DNA of 64,000 nt from Acidithiobacillus sulfuriphilus (GCF_003721225.1 NZ_RIZI01000192.1:3064-67063); one strand, 5' to 3'. Positions 8,726 to 19,130 are shown, numbered from the stretch's first letter. Notes: generated by a model not told the origin, from the letters alone. Numbers and translations are program-made.

Positions 8726-9493
8726 CTACTGATCCCCGCTCGGCACCGGTTCCTGGCCAAAAACCCACATCCCCGAGTCCTGCCGGCCATCCTGGTCAAA
8801 GGTGGGCTCCCGCAGGCAGGGGTCCGCCTCGCTCAACTCGCTCTCCCCGGGGAGAAAGGTCAAGGTCGCCCCGTGGACCTGGCGTTGATGGCGCAGATAT
8901 CCGGCCTCGGCCAGGAGACTGACCATGCTTCTCGCCCGGGCGTGATCGCCGCCGAAATGCTCGGCCAGAGCCGCGACAATGGCCGCCAAACCGGTGTTGC
9001 AGCCCGCCGCCCAGGGTGTCCCGAAGCGCGCGGCCAGAAAGTTGGTGGTTTCGGCCAGAGACTCCCCTTGCGGTTGCGCCAAGGCGATTTCTTCATTCAG
9101 TATAGACCGTAACCCGCGCAGACCGGAACGCAGGGCGATCAGGCGCTGGCGTTTGTCCACAAGCACTTCGGTCTCGTGGTCGAGGCGTGCTGCCAGGGTA
9201 GCGAGATAGCCCTCCAGGGACTCCTTGCCGCCGGCCTCGGCCTGCGCCATGCGCCCATCCCAGGTAGCTACCGTATCGCGCCACACCCGGGACTGCTCCG
9301 CCCCGGCACCTTTGGCCTGCAAGCCCGCCACCGCCGCGCGCAAGGTTGCCAGCCAGGCCATATCCACGTCCAGGCCATCGCCGAGTTTGCGCAACTCCAG
9401 GTCCATTCCCTGCGCCACGGCCCGCTGGGCCTCGGCATGCCGGCTCAGGCGATGATCCCGGTCACCGAACCAGTGGGGAAGATGTAATGTCAT
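8726..9493 (-). CDS. Conserved hypothetical protein, helical
   Basis: I do not recognise this 255-residue protein. It is predominantly helical and soluble, without a signal peptide or transmembrane segment. A charged middle region from about residue 65 to 140 (ETEVLVDKRQRLIALRSGLRGLRSI) could form coiled coils. The C-terminal third has a possible winged-helix-like stretch, SLLAEAGYLRHQRQVHGATLTFLPG. The start at 9493 has a good Shine-Dalgarno (GAGGAG). It lies 40 bases downstream of glgB in the same direction and is probably co-transcribed, so a link to glycogen metabolism is possible but unsupported. Confidence 0.6.
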   Translation of the reverse strand: MTLHLPHWFGDRDHRLSRHAEAQRAVAQGMDLELRKLGDGLDVDMAWLATLRAAVAGLQAKGAGAEQSRVWRDTVATWDGRMAQAEAGGKESLEGYLATLAARLDHETEVLVDKRQRLIALRSGLRGLRSILNEEIALAQPQGESLAETTNFLAARFGTPWAAGCNTGLAAIVAALAEHFGGDHARARSMVSLLAEAGYLRHQRQVHGATLTFLPGESELSEADPCLREPTFDQDGRQDSGMWVFGQEPVPSGDQ

Positions 9494-9533
9494 GGCAATC
9501 TGCTCCTCTATCCGTCTTTGGCGAGCGCCGTAG

Positions 9534-11687
9534 TCAAGCCCGTGTCAGAAAAATCGCCGCCAAGGGCGGCAAGGTGAGTTCCAGGGAATAGGGCAGGCCC
9601 ATCCAGGGGGTGTCCTGGGCGGCTTGGGGGCCGTTGCCAACGCCGGAACCGTGATAGGCGGGGGCATCGCTGTTGAGGACCTCCCGATAGGTACCGGCCT
9701 GGGGGACGCCGATGCGGTAGTGCTCCCGTGGTACCGGGGTGAAGTTGAACAGGGCCACCACAAAATCGCCCTGCCGGTCCCGGCGCAAAAAACTCAGCAC
9801 CGATTGCTCGGCGTCGTGGCAGTCGATCCAGGAAAAGCCTTCGCCCTGAAAGTCCTGATCGTGCAGCGGCGAAAGACTGCGGTAGCAGCGGGCGAGATCC
9901 CGGGCAAGGCGCTGGATGCCCTGATGCCAGTCGCGCTCCAACAGCCACCAGTCGAGACCCCGGCCGCAGTCCCACTCGCGGCCTTGGCCGAATTCGTTGC
10001 CCATGAAGTTGAGCTTCTTGCCGGGGTGGGCGCACTGGTAGCTGAAGAGCAGACGCAGGTTGGCAAAACGCTGCCAGGTGTCGCCCGGCATCTTGTCCAG
10101 CAGCGAGCCCTTGCCGTGCACGACCTCATCATGGGACAGGGGCAGGACGAAATTCTCGGTGTAGGCGTAGAGCTGACTGAAGGTGAGTTCGTTGTGATGA
10201 TAGCGGCGGTGGATGGGGTTTTCCTGGAGGTAGGCGAGGGTGTCATTCATCCAGCCCATGTTCCACTTCATGGAGAAGCCGAGCCCGCCCACATAGGTGG
10301 GCCGGGAGACCATGGGCCAGGCGGTGGACTCTTCGGCGATGGTGAGGATGCCGGGCTGGCGCTCGTTGAGGATGATGTTCATCTCGCGGAGGAAGGAGAT
10401 GGCTTCGAGGTTTTCGCGGCCGCCGTACTGGTTGGGGATCCACTCGCCGGCCTTGCGCGAGTAGTCGCGGTAGATGAGGGAAGCGACGGCATCCACCCGC
10501 AGGCCGTCGACGTGGAAACAGTCGGCCCAGTAACAGGCGTTGGCGAGGAGAAAGCCGCGCACTTCGTTGCGCCCGTAGTTGAAGATGTAGGTGCCCCAGT
10601 CCTCATGCTCGCCTTCGCGGGGGTCGGCGTGTTCGTAGAGGGGGGTGCCGTCGAAGCGGGCCAGGCCCCAGTCGTCCTTGGGGAAGTGGCCGGGAACCCA
10701 GTCGAGGAGGACACCAAGCCCGGCCTGGTGGCAGGCGTCGACGAAGGCGCGGAAGTCGTCGGGCGTGCCGTGGCGGCTGGTGGGGGCGAAGTAACCGCTC
10801 ACCTGATAGCCCCAGGATTCGTCCAGGGGGTGCTCCATGACGGGCATGAGTTCCAGATGGGTGTAGCCCATGTCCTGACAGTAGGGGATGAGCCGAGCGG
10901 CCAGCTCGCGGTAATTGAGGAAGGCACCGTCGGCGCCGCGTTGCCAGGAACCGAGATGGACCTCGTAGCAGTTGATGGGGGCGTGCTGCCAGTCCCGCTG
11001 CGGGCGCTCCTGCATCCACTGGCCATCCTGCCACTGGTACTGACTGTCCACGACTTGCGCGGCGGTGCTGGGGCGGAGCTGGAAGGCGCTGGCATAGGGG
11101 TCGGTCTTGACAAAGACGGCCCCGGAGTCGCGGTGGCGGATCTCGAACTTGTACAGCTCGCCGGCCCCGAGATCGGGGAGGAAGAGCTCCCAGAGCCCGC
11201 TGCCGCCGCGCACACGCATCGGATGGGCGCGGCCGTCCCAGCCGTTGAAATCTCCGACCACACTGACCCGCTCGGCATTGGGCGCCCAGACGGCAAAGAG
11301 GATGCCGTCCACCTCCTGCTGCCGGCGCAGGTGGGCACCGAGGTGGCGGTAGGCCTCGTAGAGCCGTCCTTCGCCAAAGAGATAGATCTCCAGATCGCCA
11401 AGCACCGGCCAGAACACATAGGGGTCGTGGCGCTCATGGCTCCCCCGCGCATCCTGCCAGCGCAGGCGGTAGGGGCTGGGCAAGGGGCCGCCCCAATGGA
11501 CGAAAAGGCCATCGTCATGCAGGCGCTGCATCGCCTCCCAGCCCGTGGGGGTTTCGATCCAGGCCGCCTGCGCCCCCGGCAGAAAGACCCGCTGCACGGC
11601 CTGCCCCCCCTCCTCGTGCTGGCCCAGCCAAGCAAAGGGATCATGATGTCGGGCAGCAAGGATGGCGGTGATGTCTTGGTTGGGCAT
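9534..11687 (-). CDS. glgB: 1,4-alpha-glucan branching enzyme
   Basis: The 717-residue GH13 enzyme introduces alpha-1,6 branches into glycogen. An N-terminal carbohydrate-binding (CBM48) region includes [20 protein letters not shown]. Catalytic signatures are the nucleophile Asp in [13 protein letters not shown], the acid/base Glu in [11 protein letters not shown] and the transition-state Asp in [32 protein letters not shown] is diagnostic for branching enzymes. Length is close to the usual 720-730 residues. The gene is divergent from glgC across a 230-base intergenic region, so both may be controlled from there. No glycogen synthase or glgX gene is in the window. Confidence 0.96.
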   Translation of the reverse strand: MPNQDITAILAARHHDPFAWLGQHEEGGQAVQRVFLPGAQAAWIETPTGWEAMQRLHDDGLFVHWGGPLPSPYRLRWQDARGSHERHDPYVFWPVLGDLEIYLFGEGRLYEAYRHLGAHLRRQQEVDGILFAVWAPNAERVSVVGDFNGWDGRAHPMRVRGGSGLWELFLPDLGAGELYKFEIRHRDSGAVFVKTDPYASAFQLRPSTAAQVVDSQYQWQDGQWMQERPQRDWQHAPINCYEVHLGSWQRGADGAFLNYRELAARLIPYCQDMGYTHLELMPVMEHPLDESWGYQVSGYFAPTSRHGTPDDFRAFVDACHQAGLGVLLDWVPGHFPKDDWGLARFDGTPLYEHADPREGEHEDWGTYIFNYGRNEVRGFLLANACYWADCFHVDGLRVDAVASLIYRDYSRKAGEWIPNQYGGRENLEAISFLREMNIILNERQPGILTIAEESTAWPMVSRPTYVGGLGFSMKWNMGWMNDTLAYLQENPIHRRYHHNELTFSQLYAYTENFVLPLSHDEVVHGKGSLLDKMPGDTWQRFANLRLLFSYQCAHPGKKLNFMGNEFGQGREWDCGRGLDWWLLERDWHQGIQRLARDLARCYRSLSPLHDQDFQGEGFSWIDCHDAEQSVLSFLRRDRQGDFVVALFNFTPVPREHYRIGVPQAGTYREVLNSDAPAYHGSGVGNGPQAAQDTPWMGLPYSLELTLPPLAAIFLTRA

Positions 11688-11917
11688 GCGTGAGGTCCTT
11701 TGTCGACGGATAGAGTCCTTCTGCGACTTGCTACAGGGGTCGCAGTTCAGCTACTTTAAAACTGCCAGTTCAAAACCGATATTCGACTATCATTTCTAGC
11801 CCAGATCATGCCCCGACAGCAAGGGCCACACAGCAAGGGCCCGGCAGTGGAGGAATCTCGACGACGCCGTTTTTCACTATACTGCAGTCACAAGGATAGC
11901 ACGCAAGGAGGCAGTTC

Positions 11918-13222
11918 ATGGCGACCGAGGGAAATAGCGGGGTATCCAACTCACCACGCTTTGTCAGCAACCTCACCAAAAATACCCTGGCGCTGGTACT
12001 GGCCGGAGGGCGGGGCAGCCGTCTGGGGGCGCTCACCGACTGGCGGGCCAAACCCGCCGTACCCTTTGGCGGCAAATTCCGCATCATTGATTTTTGCCTT
12101 TCCAACTGCCTCAATTCCGGGATTCGCCGCATCGGCATCCTCACCCAGTACAAGGCCCATAGCCTCATCCGTCATGTGCAGCTCGGCTGGGGATTCTTGC
12201 GGGGTGAATTCAGCGAATTCGTCGAACTCCTCCCCGCCCAGCAGCGCATGAATACCGGCTGGTACCAGGGTACCGCCGATGCCATCTTCCAGAACATCGA
12301 TATCCTCCGCGCCCACAAACCGCGCTATGTGGTGATCCTCGCCGGCGATCATATCTACAAGATGGACTACGGCCAAATGCTGGCGGAACACGTGCAGAGT
12401 CAGGCGGACATGACCGTGGCCTGCCTGGAAGTGCCCATTGAAGAGGCCAGGGCCTTTGGCGTGATGACCGTCAACCACGAAGACCGGGTGACGGCCTTTA
12501 CGGAAAAACCCCAGGACCCCACCCCCAGCCCCGGCAACCCCGAACGCGCCCTGGCGAGCATGGGCATCTATGTCTTCAACACCGAATTCCTTTACGAGCA
12601 GTTGATCCGCGACGCCGACAGCAAGAACTCCAGCCACGACTTCGGCAAGGATCTGATCCCCTACATGGTGCCCCGTTACCGCGTCATGGCCCACCGCTTC
12701 CGCAATAGCTGCATCACCAGTTCCGAAAGCTCATCACGCTGCTACTGGCGCGACGTGGGGACCGTGGATGCCTATTGGGCGGCCAACATCGACCTCGTCC
12801 ACGTCACCCCGGACCTCGACCTCTACGATAGCCGCTGGCCCATCTGGACCTTCCAGGAGCAACTCCCGCCCGCCAAGTTCGTCTTTGACGATGACGGTCG
12901 CCGGGGCGTCGCCCTCGACAGCATCGTCTCCGGCGGCTGCATCGTCAGCGGCGCGACGGTGCGCCGCTCCCTCCTCTTCTCCAACGTGCGCGTCAACGAC
13001 GGCGATACCCTGGTGGAGGATTCGGTGATCCTGCCCAACGTGCGCATGGGGGAAGGGGCGCGGCTGCGCAAGGTGGTGGTGGATAAAGGCAGCATCATCC
13101 CCGCGGGGCTGGTGGTGGGCGAAGATCCGGCGGAGGACGCCCGGCGCTTCCATCGTACGCCCAACGGCGTCACCCTCATCACTCCCGAACTGCTCGGCCA
13201 GCAACTGCATTTCGTGCGCTAG
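11918..13222 (+). CDS. glgC: Glucose-1-phosphate adenylyltransferase (ADP-glucose pyrophosphorylase)
   Basis: The 434-residue product makes ADP-glucose, the committed precursor for glycogen. The nucleotide-binding loop is [20 protein letters not shown]. The substrate motif [21 protein letters not shown], the catalytic-site [10 protein letters not shown] and the C-terminal left-handed beta-helix repeats ([12 protein letters not shown]) follow. The start is strongly supported by AAGGAGG seven bases upstream of ATG 11918. A TATACT element at about 11877 could be its -10 box, without a good -35. The next gene starts two bases after its stop, so glgC heads an operon with two GH57 genes. Confidence 0.95.
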   Translation: MATEGNSGVSNSPRFVSNLTKNTLALVLAGGRGSRLGALTDWRAKPAVPFGGKFRIIDFCLSNCLNSGIRRIGILTQYKAHSLIRHVQLGWGFLRGEFSEFVELLPAQQRMNTGWYQGTADAIFQNIDILRAHKPRYVVILAGDHIYKMDYGQMLAEHVQSQADMTVACLEVPIEEARAFGVMTVNHEDRVTAFTEKPQDPTPSPGNPERALASMGIYVFNTEFLYEQLIRDADSKNSSHDFGKDLIPYMVPRYRVMAHRFRNSCITSSESSSRCYWRDVGTVDAYWAANIDLVHVTPDLDLYDSRWPIWTFQEQLPPAKFVFDDDGRRGVALDSIVSGGCIVSGATVRRSLLFSNVRVNDGDTLVEDSVILPNVRMGEGARLRKVVVDKGSIIPAGLVVGEDPAEDARRFHRTPNGVTLITPELLGQQLHFVR

Positions 13223-13224
13223 CC

Positions 13225-14919
13225 ATGCAGCCCGCCCGCGCCCTCCACGTCATCTTCTGCTGGCACATGCACCAGCCGGATTACCGGGGTGCCGATGGCC
13301 GCTACATCCTGCCCTGGACCTATTTGCATGCGTGCAAGGACTACGCCGACATGGTGGCGCATCTGGAGGAGAACCCCCTGGCACGGGCCGTCTTCAATTT
13401 TGTACCCACGCTCATCGAGCAACTGGAAGACTACGCCGAACAATTCCGCAGCGGCCAGTTCCGCGATGCCCTGCTGGCGGCACTGGCGGCGGATGATCTC
13501 AAGACGCTCACCCCCGCAGCCCGCCACAGCCTCCTGCATCAATGCTTCCGCCTCGATCAGGAACACATGCTCAACCCCTTCCCGGATTACCGCCGCCTCT
13601 ATGACCTGTACCAGCATATCCAAATTGACGTCCAGGAGATGGCGGATTACCTCTCCGTCCAGTACCTGGCGGATCTGGTCATGTGGTATCACCTCGCCTG
13701 GACGGGCGAGACCGTGCGTCGCGGCAGCCCTTTTATCCAGGCCATGCTGGCCAAGGGGCGGGGTTTTACCCGGGAGGACCGCCAGCAGCTCCTGCGCCTG
13801 CTGGGTGATCTCATCCACAATCTCATTCCCCGTTATCGGCGGCTGGCCGAAGCCGGGCGCATCGAACTGTCCACCACACCCTACGATCATCCCATCGGCC
13901 CCCTGCTCATGGACTTTGGCGCGGCGCGCGAGAGCCTGCCCGACTGCCCCCTGCCCCAAAGCAAGGCTTATCCCGGAGGCGCAGCGCGGGCGCGCTGGCA
14001 TGTGGACCGTGCCCTGGCCGCCCATCAACAGCGCTTTGGCCTTGCCGCCGGGGGACAATGGCCTGCCGAAGGTGGAGTTTCCGAGGCCTTTGTCCAGGTG
14101 CTGGGTGAAGCCGGCATCGGCTGGACCGCCACCGGGGAAGGTGTCCTGGCCCATAGCCTGCGCACGGCCGCCGATGACGAGCCGGCACGGGAGCGCTGGC
14201 AGTATCTCTACCGCGCCTACCGCCTCCCCAGCGGCGGTCCCGCCCTCTTCTTTCGCGACGATGCGCTCTCCGATGCCATCGGTTTTGATTACCAGAAATG
14301 GTTTGGTCACGATGCCGTGGGTGACTTCGTCCACCGCCTGGAAGAGATCTGGCGGCACACCGAAGGACAGGGCACCCCGGTGGTGAGCATCATCCTCGAT
14401 GGGGAAAACGCTTGGGAATACTATCCCTACAATGGCTATTATTTCCTTTCGGAACTCTACAAGGTGCTTTCCAACCACCCCCATATCCATCTCTGTACTT
14501 TTTCCGATTACCTGGCCCACCATGATGCCCAGCCCGAAGCCCTCCCGCGTCTGGTGGCGGGAAGTTGGGTCTACGGCAATTTCAGCACCTGGATCGGCGA
14601 TAGCGCCAAGAACCGTGCCTGGGACCTCCTCTGCGCGGCCAAGCGGGCGGTGGATCAGCGGCTCACCCGTTTTGATCCGGCGCAGCAGGAACTCATCCTG
14701 CGCCAGCTCGGGGTCTGCGAAGGCTCCGACTGGTTCTGGTGGTTTGGCGATTACAATCCCGCCGCAGCCGTGCGCGACTTTGATGATCTGTATCGGGCCA
14801 ACTTGCGCAAGCTCTACGGATTGATCGGCATGCCGGCGCCCCACACCCTCGACACTCCCATCAGCCAAGGCGGTGCACCGGCAGCAGCAGCCGGCACCAT
14901 GCGCCGCACCACTCCATAA
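13225..14919 (+). CDS. GH57-family alpha-glucan-active glycoside hydrolase
   Basis: The 564-residue protein opens with the GH57 region-1 motif FCWHMHQPDYRG. A region-3-like nucleophile motif WPAEGGVSEAFV, with Glu as the candidate nucleophile, and the region-4 motif ILDGENAWEYYPYNG, with Asp as the candidate acid/base, follow in the expected order. This subgroup is often annotated as alpha-amylase/alpha-mannosidase. Its place between glgC and a GH57 glucanotransferase argues for an alpha-glucan (glycogen) substrate, but specificity cannot be read from sequence. No signal peptide is present, so it acts in the cytoplasm. The last 30 or so residues are low-complexity (GGAPAAAAGT). Confidence 0.85.
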   Translation: MQPARALHVIFCWHMHQPDYRGADGRYILPWTYLHACKDYADMVAHLEENPLARAVFNFVPTLIEQLEDYAEQFRSGQFRDALLAALAADDLKTLTPAARHSLLHQCFRLDQEHMLNPFPDYRRLYDLYQHIQIDVQEMADYLSVQYLADLVMWYHLAWTGETVRRGSPFIQAMLAKGRGFTREDRQQLLRLLGDLIHNLIPRYRRLAEAGRIELSTTPYDHPIGPLLMDFGAARESLPDCPLPQSKAYPGGAARARWHVDRALAAHQQRFGLAAGGQWPAEGGVSEAFVQVLGEAGIGWTATGEGVLAHSLRTAADDEPARERWQYLYRAYRLPSGGPALFFRDDALSDAIGFDYQKWFGHDAVGDFVHRLEEIWRHTEGQGTPVVSIILDGENAWEYYPYNGYYFLSELYKVLSNHPHIHLCTFSDYLAHHDAQPEALPRLVAGSWVYGNFSTWIGDSAKNRAWDLLCAAKRAVDQRLTRFDPAQQELILRQLGVCEGSDWFWWFGDYNPAAAVRDFDDLYRANLRKLYGLIGMPAPHTLDTPISQGGAPAAAAGTMRRTTP

Positions 14920-14928
14920 GGAGAACGA

Positions 14929-16938
14929 ATGCCCCCCTGTACCCAGCTGCTCCTTGGTGTTCACGCCCACCAGCCGGTCGGCAATTTCCCCCACGTCATT
15001 GATGATGCCGTAGCCCGCTGCTACCACCCCTTTCTCGAAACGCTGCACCGCATCCCCGAGTTTCCCTTTGCCATTCATATCAGCGGCTGGCTGCTGGGCT
15101 ATCTGGCCGAACATCACGCCGCCACCCTGACCCTGCTCCAGGCGATGGTGACCCGCGGACAGGCCGAACTGGTCGGCGCCGGGGACACCGAGCCGGTCCT
15201 GGCTGCCATCCCCCATGTGGATCGGGTGGAACAGATCCACGCCATGTCCGAGCGCATGGAAAAACAGCTAGGGCAGCGCCCTCTGGGCGCCTGGCTCACG
15301 GAACGGGTCTGGGACCCCTCTGTCGTGCCGGCCCTGGTGGAGGCGGGCATCCGCTATGTCATGGTGGACGACTACCACTTTCTCTGCGCCGGCGCCGACG
15401 CCAGCCAGCTCAACTGCTTTCATCGTACCGAGGAAAACGGTCAGGTCATCGACGTCTTCCCCATCTCCGAGGCGCTGCGCTATCGTCTGCCCTTTTCCGA
15501 GGCCGACGCCGCCGTCGCCTATCTGGAGGGCTTGGCCCAGACCCATCCCGGGGGCGCGGCCATCTATTTCGATGACATCGAAAAATTCGGGGTCTGGCCC
15601 GAAACCTATGACTGGGTCTACGAAAAGGGCTGGCTGGAGCAGTTTCTGCGCCAGGTGCTCGCCTCTCCGTGCATCGAACCGGTGCGCTATCAGGACTACC
15701 TGCGCGGCCACCGCCCCCGGGGGGTCATCTATCTGCCTACGGTGTCCTACAGCGAGATGAACGAGTGGACCCTGCCGGCAGGGGCGGCACGGGCCTATGC
15801 CGGGCTCGTCGAGCAGGAAAAGGCTGCCGGCCGTTTTGCCGAGCGCAAGCCGCTGATTCGCGGCGGCATCTGGAAGAATTTTCTCACCCGCTACCCCGAA
15901 TCCAACTGGATGCACAAGCGCATGATGCTGTTATCGCAGCGTTTTCATGGTCTGGCCAAAAAACAGCAGAGCGGCGCCATGCGCCAGGCGCTCCATGAGG
16001 CCCAGGCCAACGATGCCTACTGGCATGGCCTCTTTGGCGGCATCTACCTGCCCCATTTGCGCCGCGCCGTCTACAACGCCATCGTCCGTCTGGAGGCCAT
16101 GCTCGACGAAGTGCAGCCGCGGCTGGCCGTGCAGGAACTGGATGTCGATCTCGATGGCGCCCCGGAGCTCTTTTATCACAATGGCTTCATGCAGCTCATC
16201 ATCCGCCCCGCCCCCACGGCAGCCGTGGTGGAATGGGATCTTTATGCCTTGCACCACAATCTGGGCGATACCCTGGCGCGGCGCGACGAGTCCTACTACG
16301 ACAAGATCCGCAATGGCGCCACCGGCAGCGAACACAACGGCAACGGCATCGCTTCGGCCCATGACCGCGTCAGCTATAAGAGCACCATCAGCCTGGAGGA
16401 CCTCGTCCCCGATACCAGCCCCTGCCAGAGTTTTCTCGACCAGGTGGATACGACCCCCGTGGAATACGCGGAGGCGGCAGCCAGCGAGTGGCCCCGCTTC
16501 ACCGGTGCAGCGGCGGGCTGCACGGTCACCAAGACCTACACCCTGGAGGGACAGCGCCTCATCGTCGACTATGGCCTCAGCGCTGCCCAAGGCGAGGGGC
16601 AGCAGACTTTCACCACCCGCCTTCACCTCGCCATGCCCTGCTGTGACGGGCCGGGCGGACGGATCTTTGCCGACGGCAGACTCTTCGGCGGTTTCGGCAG
16701 CGCCCATCAGGGGGAAGCCCGGGAGATCACCCTGCAGGACGAAGTCCTGGGTGGAGAGCTGCATTTTCATTTCGACCCGCCCGTTCAGTGGCAGGCCGCA
16801 CCCCATCTGACGGTATCCCAGTCCGAAGCGGGCTTTGAAAAGATCATGCAGGCCCTGGCCTTGCAACTGCGTTGGCTCGTTCCTGCGGGCAAATCCTATC
16901 CCCTGCGCATCCGCATGGAGGCCAAGGTCCATGCCTGA
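14929..16938 (+). CDS. GH57 4-alpha-glucanotransferase-like enzyme
   Basis: The 669-residue protein has all GH57 motifs: LGVHAHQPVGNF (region 1), GAGDTEPVLAAIPHVDRVEQI (region 2), WLTERVWDP with the nucleophile Glu (region 3) and IYFDDIEKFGVWPETYDWVY with the catalytic Asp (region 4). A C-terminal beta-rich extension (from about residue 400) resembles the DUF1925/DUF1926 domains of Thermococcus-type 4-alpha-glucanotransferases. It is therefore expected to transfer maltooligosaccharide units rather than simply hydrolyse. It starts ten bases after the first GH57 gene, with GGAGAACG upstream, and overlaps the ROK kinase gene by eight bases. It is cytoplasmic; amylase activity remains possible. 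Confidence 0.86.
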   Translation: MPPCTQLLLGVHAHQPVGNFPHVIDDAVARCYHPFLETLHRIPEFPFAIHISGWLLGYLAEHHAATLTLLQAMVTRGQAELVGAGDTEPVLAAIPHVDRVEQIHAMSERMEKQLGQRPLGAWLTERVWDPSVVPALVEAGIRYVMVDDYHFLCAGADASQLNCFHRTEENGQVIDVFPISEALRYRLPFSEADAAVAYLEGLAQTHPGGAAIYFDDIEKFGVWPETYDWVYEKGWLEQFLRQVLASPCIEPVRYQDYLRGHRPRGVIYLPTVSYSEMNEWTLPAGAARAYAGLVEQEKAAGRFAERKPLIRGGIWKNFLTRYPESNWMHKRMMLLSQRFHGLAKKQQSGAMRQALHEAQANDAYWHGLFGGIYLPHLRRAVYNAIVRLEAMLDEVQPRLAVQELDVDLDGAPELFYHNGFMQLIIRPAPTAAVVEWDLYALHHNLGDTLARRDESYYDKIRNGATGSEHNGNGIASAHDRVSYKSTISLEDLVPDTSPCQSFLDQVDTTPVEYAEAAASEWPRFTGAAAGCTVTKTYTLEGQRLIVDYGLSAAQGEGQQTFTTRLHLAMPCCDGPGGRIFADGRLFGGFGSAHQGEAREITLQDEVLGGELHFHFDPPVQWQAAPHLTVSQSEAGFEKIMQALALQLRWLVPAGKSYPLRIRMEAKVHA

Positions 16939-17878
16939 AGGCCTGATCCTGGGGATGGATGTGGGCGGCACCAACCTGCGCCTGGGGGTGTTCCGGGGGG
17001 GGGACTGCGTGGCCACGCTGCGCGTGGAGGCCCATCTGCGCGAGCGGTGTCTGCATGCCGAAAACAGCGCAGCCGCCGAGAGCGCCATACTTGATATCCT
17101 GGCCGATGCCATTGTCCAGACCAGGCAGCAGCATCCGGAGATCCAGGGGGTGGGAATCGCCTTTCCCGGCTTTATCCAGGGAGACGGCACCCTGTTGCAG
17201 TCACCGAATCTGCCGGGCTTGCACCATCTGGCCCTGGGCACGGCCCTGCGGGAGCGCTGCGGCCTGCCCGTTCTGGTGGAGAACGATGCCAATGCCGCAG
17301 CCTTCGGCGAGTTTGTGCACGAACGCAGCCGACAGCCCGGTCTGGAGCACCTCCTCTATGTGGGGCTGGGCACCGGGGTCGGCGGGGGCCTCATCCTCCA
17401 CGGCCAGCCCTGGCGGGGCGCCCACGGCGCCGCCATGGAAGTGGGGCACCTCATTGTCGTGCCGGGGGGGCGGCGCTGCGGTTGTGGCAACCAGGGCTGC
17501 CTGGAACAGTACGCCTCGGCCACCGGGGTCAAGCTCAGCTATACCGAGCGCACCGGCCATGCACCGGCCCTGCCGGTCGTCGCCCGACTGGCCCGGGAAG
17601 GAAACGCCGATGCCCAGGCGGCCTTCGCTCTGGCCGGCAATACCCTGGGCCAAGCGCTGGCGCACCTGCTCAAGGTGCTGGACGTCTCCGTGCTACGCCT
17701 CGGCGGCGGCATGAGCGCCGCCTGGGATTGCTTCGCCCCCGCCCTTCAGAAGCGGCTGGAAGCCGACCTCATCCCGGTCCTGCGCGGATCGGTGGACCTC
17801 CAGCGCGGCAACGACGACGACCAGGCCGGCATGCGCGGCGCGGCCCTGCTGGCAGCCGCACGGCAAGGCGGGAGCTGA
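16931..17878 (+). CDS. ROK-family glucokinase-like sugar kinase
   Basis: The 315-residue product starts MPEGLILGMDVGGTNLRLG, the ATP-binding motif of ROK proteins. It carries the ROK zinc motif CGCGNQGCLEQYASA and LVENDANAAAFGE. There is no N-terminal helix-turn-helix, so it is a kinase, not a repressor. It most likely phosphorylates glucose released from glycogen by the GH57 enzymes next to it. ATG 16931 overlaps the preceding gene's end, and the stop overlaps murI as TGATG, so translation is coupled. Other hexose substrates such as mannose or N-acetylglucosamine are possible. Confidence 0.86.
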   Translation: MPEGLILGMDVGGTNLRLGVFRGGDCVATLRVEAHLRERCLHAENSAAAESAILDILADAIVQTRQQHPEIQGVGIAFPGFIQGDGTLLQSPNLPGLHHLALGTALRERCGLPVLVENDANAAAFGEFVHERSRQPGLEHLLYVGLGTGVGGGLILHGQPWRGAHGAAMEVGHLIVVPGGRRCGCGNQGCLEQYASATGVKLSYTERTGHAPALPVVARLAREGNADAQAAFALAGNTLGQALAHLLKVLDVSVLRLGGGMSAAWDCFAPALQKRLEADLIPVLRGSVDLQRGNDDDQAGMRGAALLAAARQGGS

Positions 17879-18708
17879 TGCGCATCGGCATCTTCGACTC
17901 CGGTATCGGCGGTCTGAGCACCCTGCTGGCCTGCCTGCGCCGCCTGCCCGATGCCGAATATCTCTTTTATGGCGATACCGCCAACGCCCCCTATGGGGAT
18001 CAGGACCCCGATACGGTCCTGCGCCTTACCCGCTATGCCTATGACTGGTTCATCGCCGCCGGTGCCGACGCGGTGGTTCTGGCCTGCAACAGCGCCACCA
18101 GCGCCGCCGTAGCACCCTTACGGGAACGCGCCCGGGTCCCCATCATCGGCATCGAACCGGCGGTAAAAAAGGCCTTGGATGCCCACCCGGAGGGAGGCAT
18201 CCTCCTCCTCGCCACCCAACTGACGGTGAGCGGAGAAAAATTGCGCGCCCTGCTCGCCCGCCTGCCGGGAGCCAGCGAGCGGGTGCAGGCCGTGGCCTGC
18301 CCGGGACTCATGGAAATCGTCGAATCCCAAGGATCGTCCCTGGACGGCAGCGTCCGGGCCTACCTGGAACGATATCTCCTTCCCCAACTGCGGGAAACAC
18401 CCCGGGCGGTGGTCCTGGGCTGCACCCACTACTGCTGGGTCGACGCCCATATTCAAGCGGCTTTGGGCGGTGACGTGGCCATCGTGGACGGCAATGACGG
18501 CGTCGCCCGCCAATTATGGCGGCGTCTGCAGTTGGGGCCACTGCCGGCCCAGGCTCCGCCCCTGCCCCGCAGCGCCCGCGTCCACTTCCATTTCACCAGC
18601 GACAACGCGGATAAAACGCGGCTCGCCACGGACCTCCTGGCCCGCAGCGAGGTTGCGATCCTGCCCGTGCATCCGTCGCGGCAGGACCCTGGCCAACCCA
18701 CGCCTTAG
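17878..18708 (+). CDS. murI: Glutamate racemase
   Basis: The 276-residue product interconverts L- and D-glutamate for peptidoglycan. It starts [16 protein letters not shown] and carries both catalytic cysteines: C70 in [11 protein letters not shown] and a second in [11 protein letters not shown]. It belongs to the same transcript as the glycogen genes by a one-base TGATG overlap, an unusual coupling for a cell-wall gene. Its 3' end overlaps the convergent soxK-like gene by four bases. Length is normal (about 265-285). Confidence 0.94.
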   Translation: MRIGIFDSGIGGLSTLLACLRRLPDAEYLFYGDTANAPYGDQDPDTVLRLTRYAYDWFIAAGADAVVLACNSATSAAVAPLRERARVPIIGIEPAVKKALDAHPEGGILLLATQLTVSGEKLRALLARLPGASERVQAVACPGLMEIVESQGSSLDGSVRAYLERYLLPQLRETPRAVVLGCTHYCWVDAHIQAALGGDVAIVDGNDGVARQLWRRLQLGPLPAQAPPLPRSARVHFHFTSDNADKTRLATDLLARSEVAILPVHPSRQDPGQPTP

Positions 18709-19031
18709 TTCAACTGCACGCCCTGATCAGTGATCTTCACCCCCACTTTCTTGGCCTGCTCCTCGCCCTGGGCATAGGCTAGTTGGGCCAACTCCTCCGC
18801 GTGCTTGGCCTTGGCCACGGCCTCGTCATATTTGCCGGCCTGCTCCGCCGCCTCGGCCTCCTTCAAGACCTTGGGCGTATCCGACCACTGATAATGGATG
18901 GCGGCAGTTTTGGCCACGGCCGCCTTGGCGGCGGCAATGGCCTGCCCGGCATCGGCAGCCGTGGCGGCAAGGGCGTCCACTCCAAACAACAACACAACGC
19001 AAGAAACGATGCCAACGACCGTTTTTTTCAT
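18705..19031 (-). CDS. SoxXA-binding-protein-like (SoxK-type) small periplasmic protein
   Basis: The 108-residue product has a signal peptide (MKKTVVGIVSCVVLLFGVDALA) and a mature helical domain. The pattern YQWSDTPKVLKEAEAAEQAGKYDEAVAKAKHAE matches small SoxXA-binding/DUF4398-like proteins, which bind the SoxXA cytochrome in thiosulfate oxidation. No other sox gene is in the window, so the name rests on similarity alone. The start has GGAGGAGTGA upstream. About 175 bases upstream is a perfect palindrome that resembles a known sigma-54 activator site for sox genes, which strengthens the sulfur-oxidation link. A generic helical periplasmic repeat protein is the alternative. Confidence 0.68.
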   Translation of the reverse strand: MKKTVVGIVSCVVLLFGVDALAATAADAGQAIAAAKAAVAKTAAIHYQWSDTPKVLKEAEAAEQAGKYDEAVAKAKHAEELAQLAYAQGEEQAKKVGVKITDQGVQLN

Positions 19032-19116
19032 GAGTCACTCCTCCCGTGAACTTGATTTGCAAAACGCCCACATTCCCGCCCAGCGCAAGGTCCATGCAAG
19101 GCATGGCAGTCTTCTA

Positions 19117-19130
19117 GCAGGATTCATTCC
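19117..19130 (-). promoter_or_regulatory. Weak sigma-54 -24/-12-like element
   Basis: On the minus strand GG at 19130-19129 and GC at 19118-19117 are separated by exactly ten bases (GGAATGAATCCTGCT). Matches to the TGGCACG-N4-TTGC consensus beyond the invariant GG/GC are few. It lies about 85 bases downstream of the palindrome and 86 bases upstream of the soxK-like start, which is a suitable geometry. Confidence 0.35.

Noticed and set aside
9624..11693. 689-codon open frame on the plus strand opposite glgB
   Set aside because: It is the antisense shadow of glgB; the product has no domain pattern and the GC-rich codon use of glgB leaves the opposite frame open.
13219..15240. 673-codon minus frame opposite the GH57 genes
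   Set aside because: It spans two well-supported plus-strand genes and shows no family motif.
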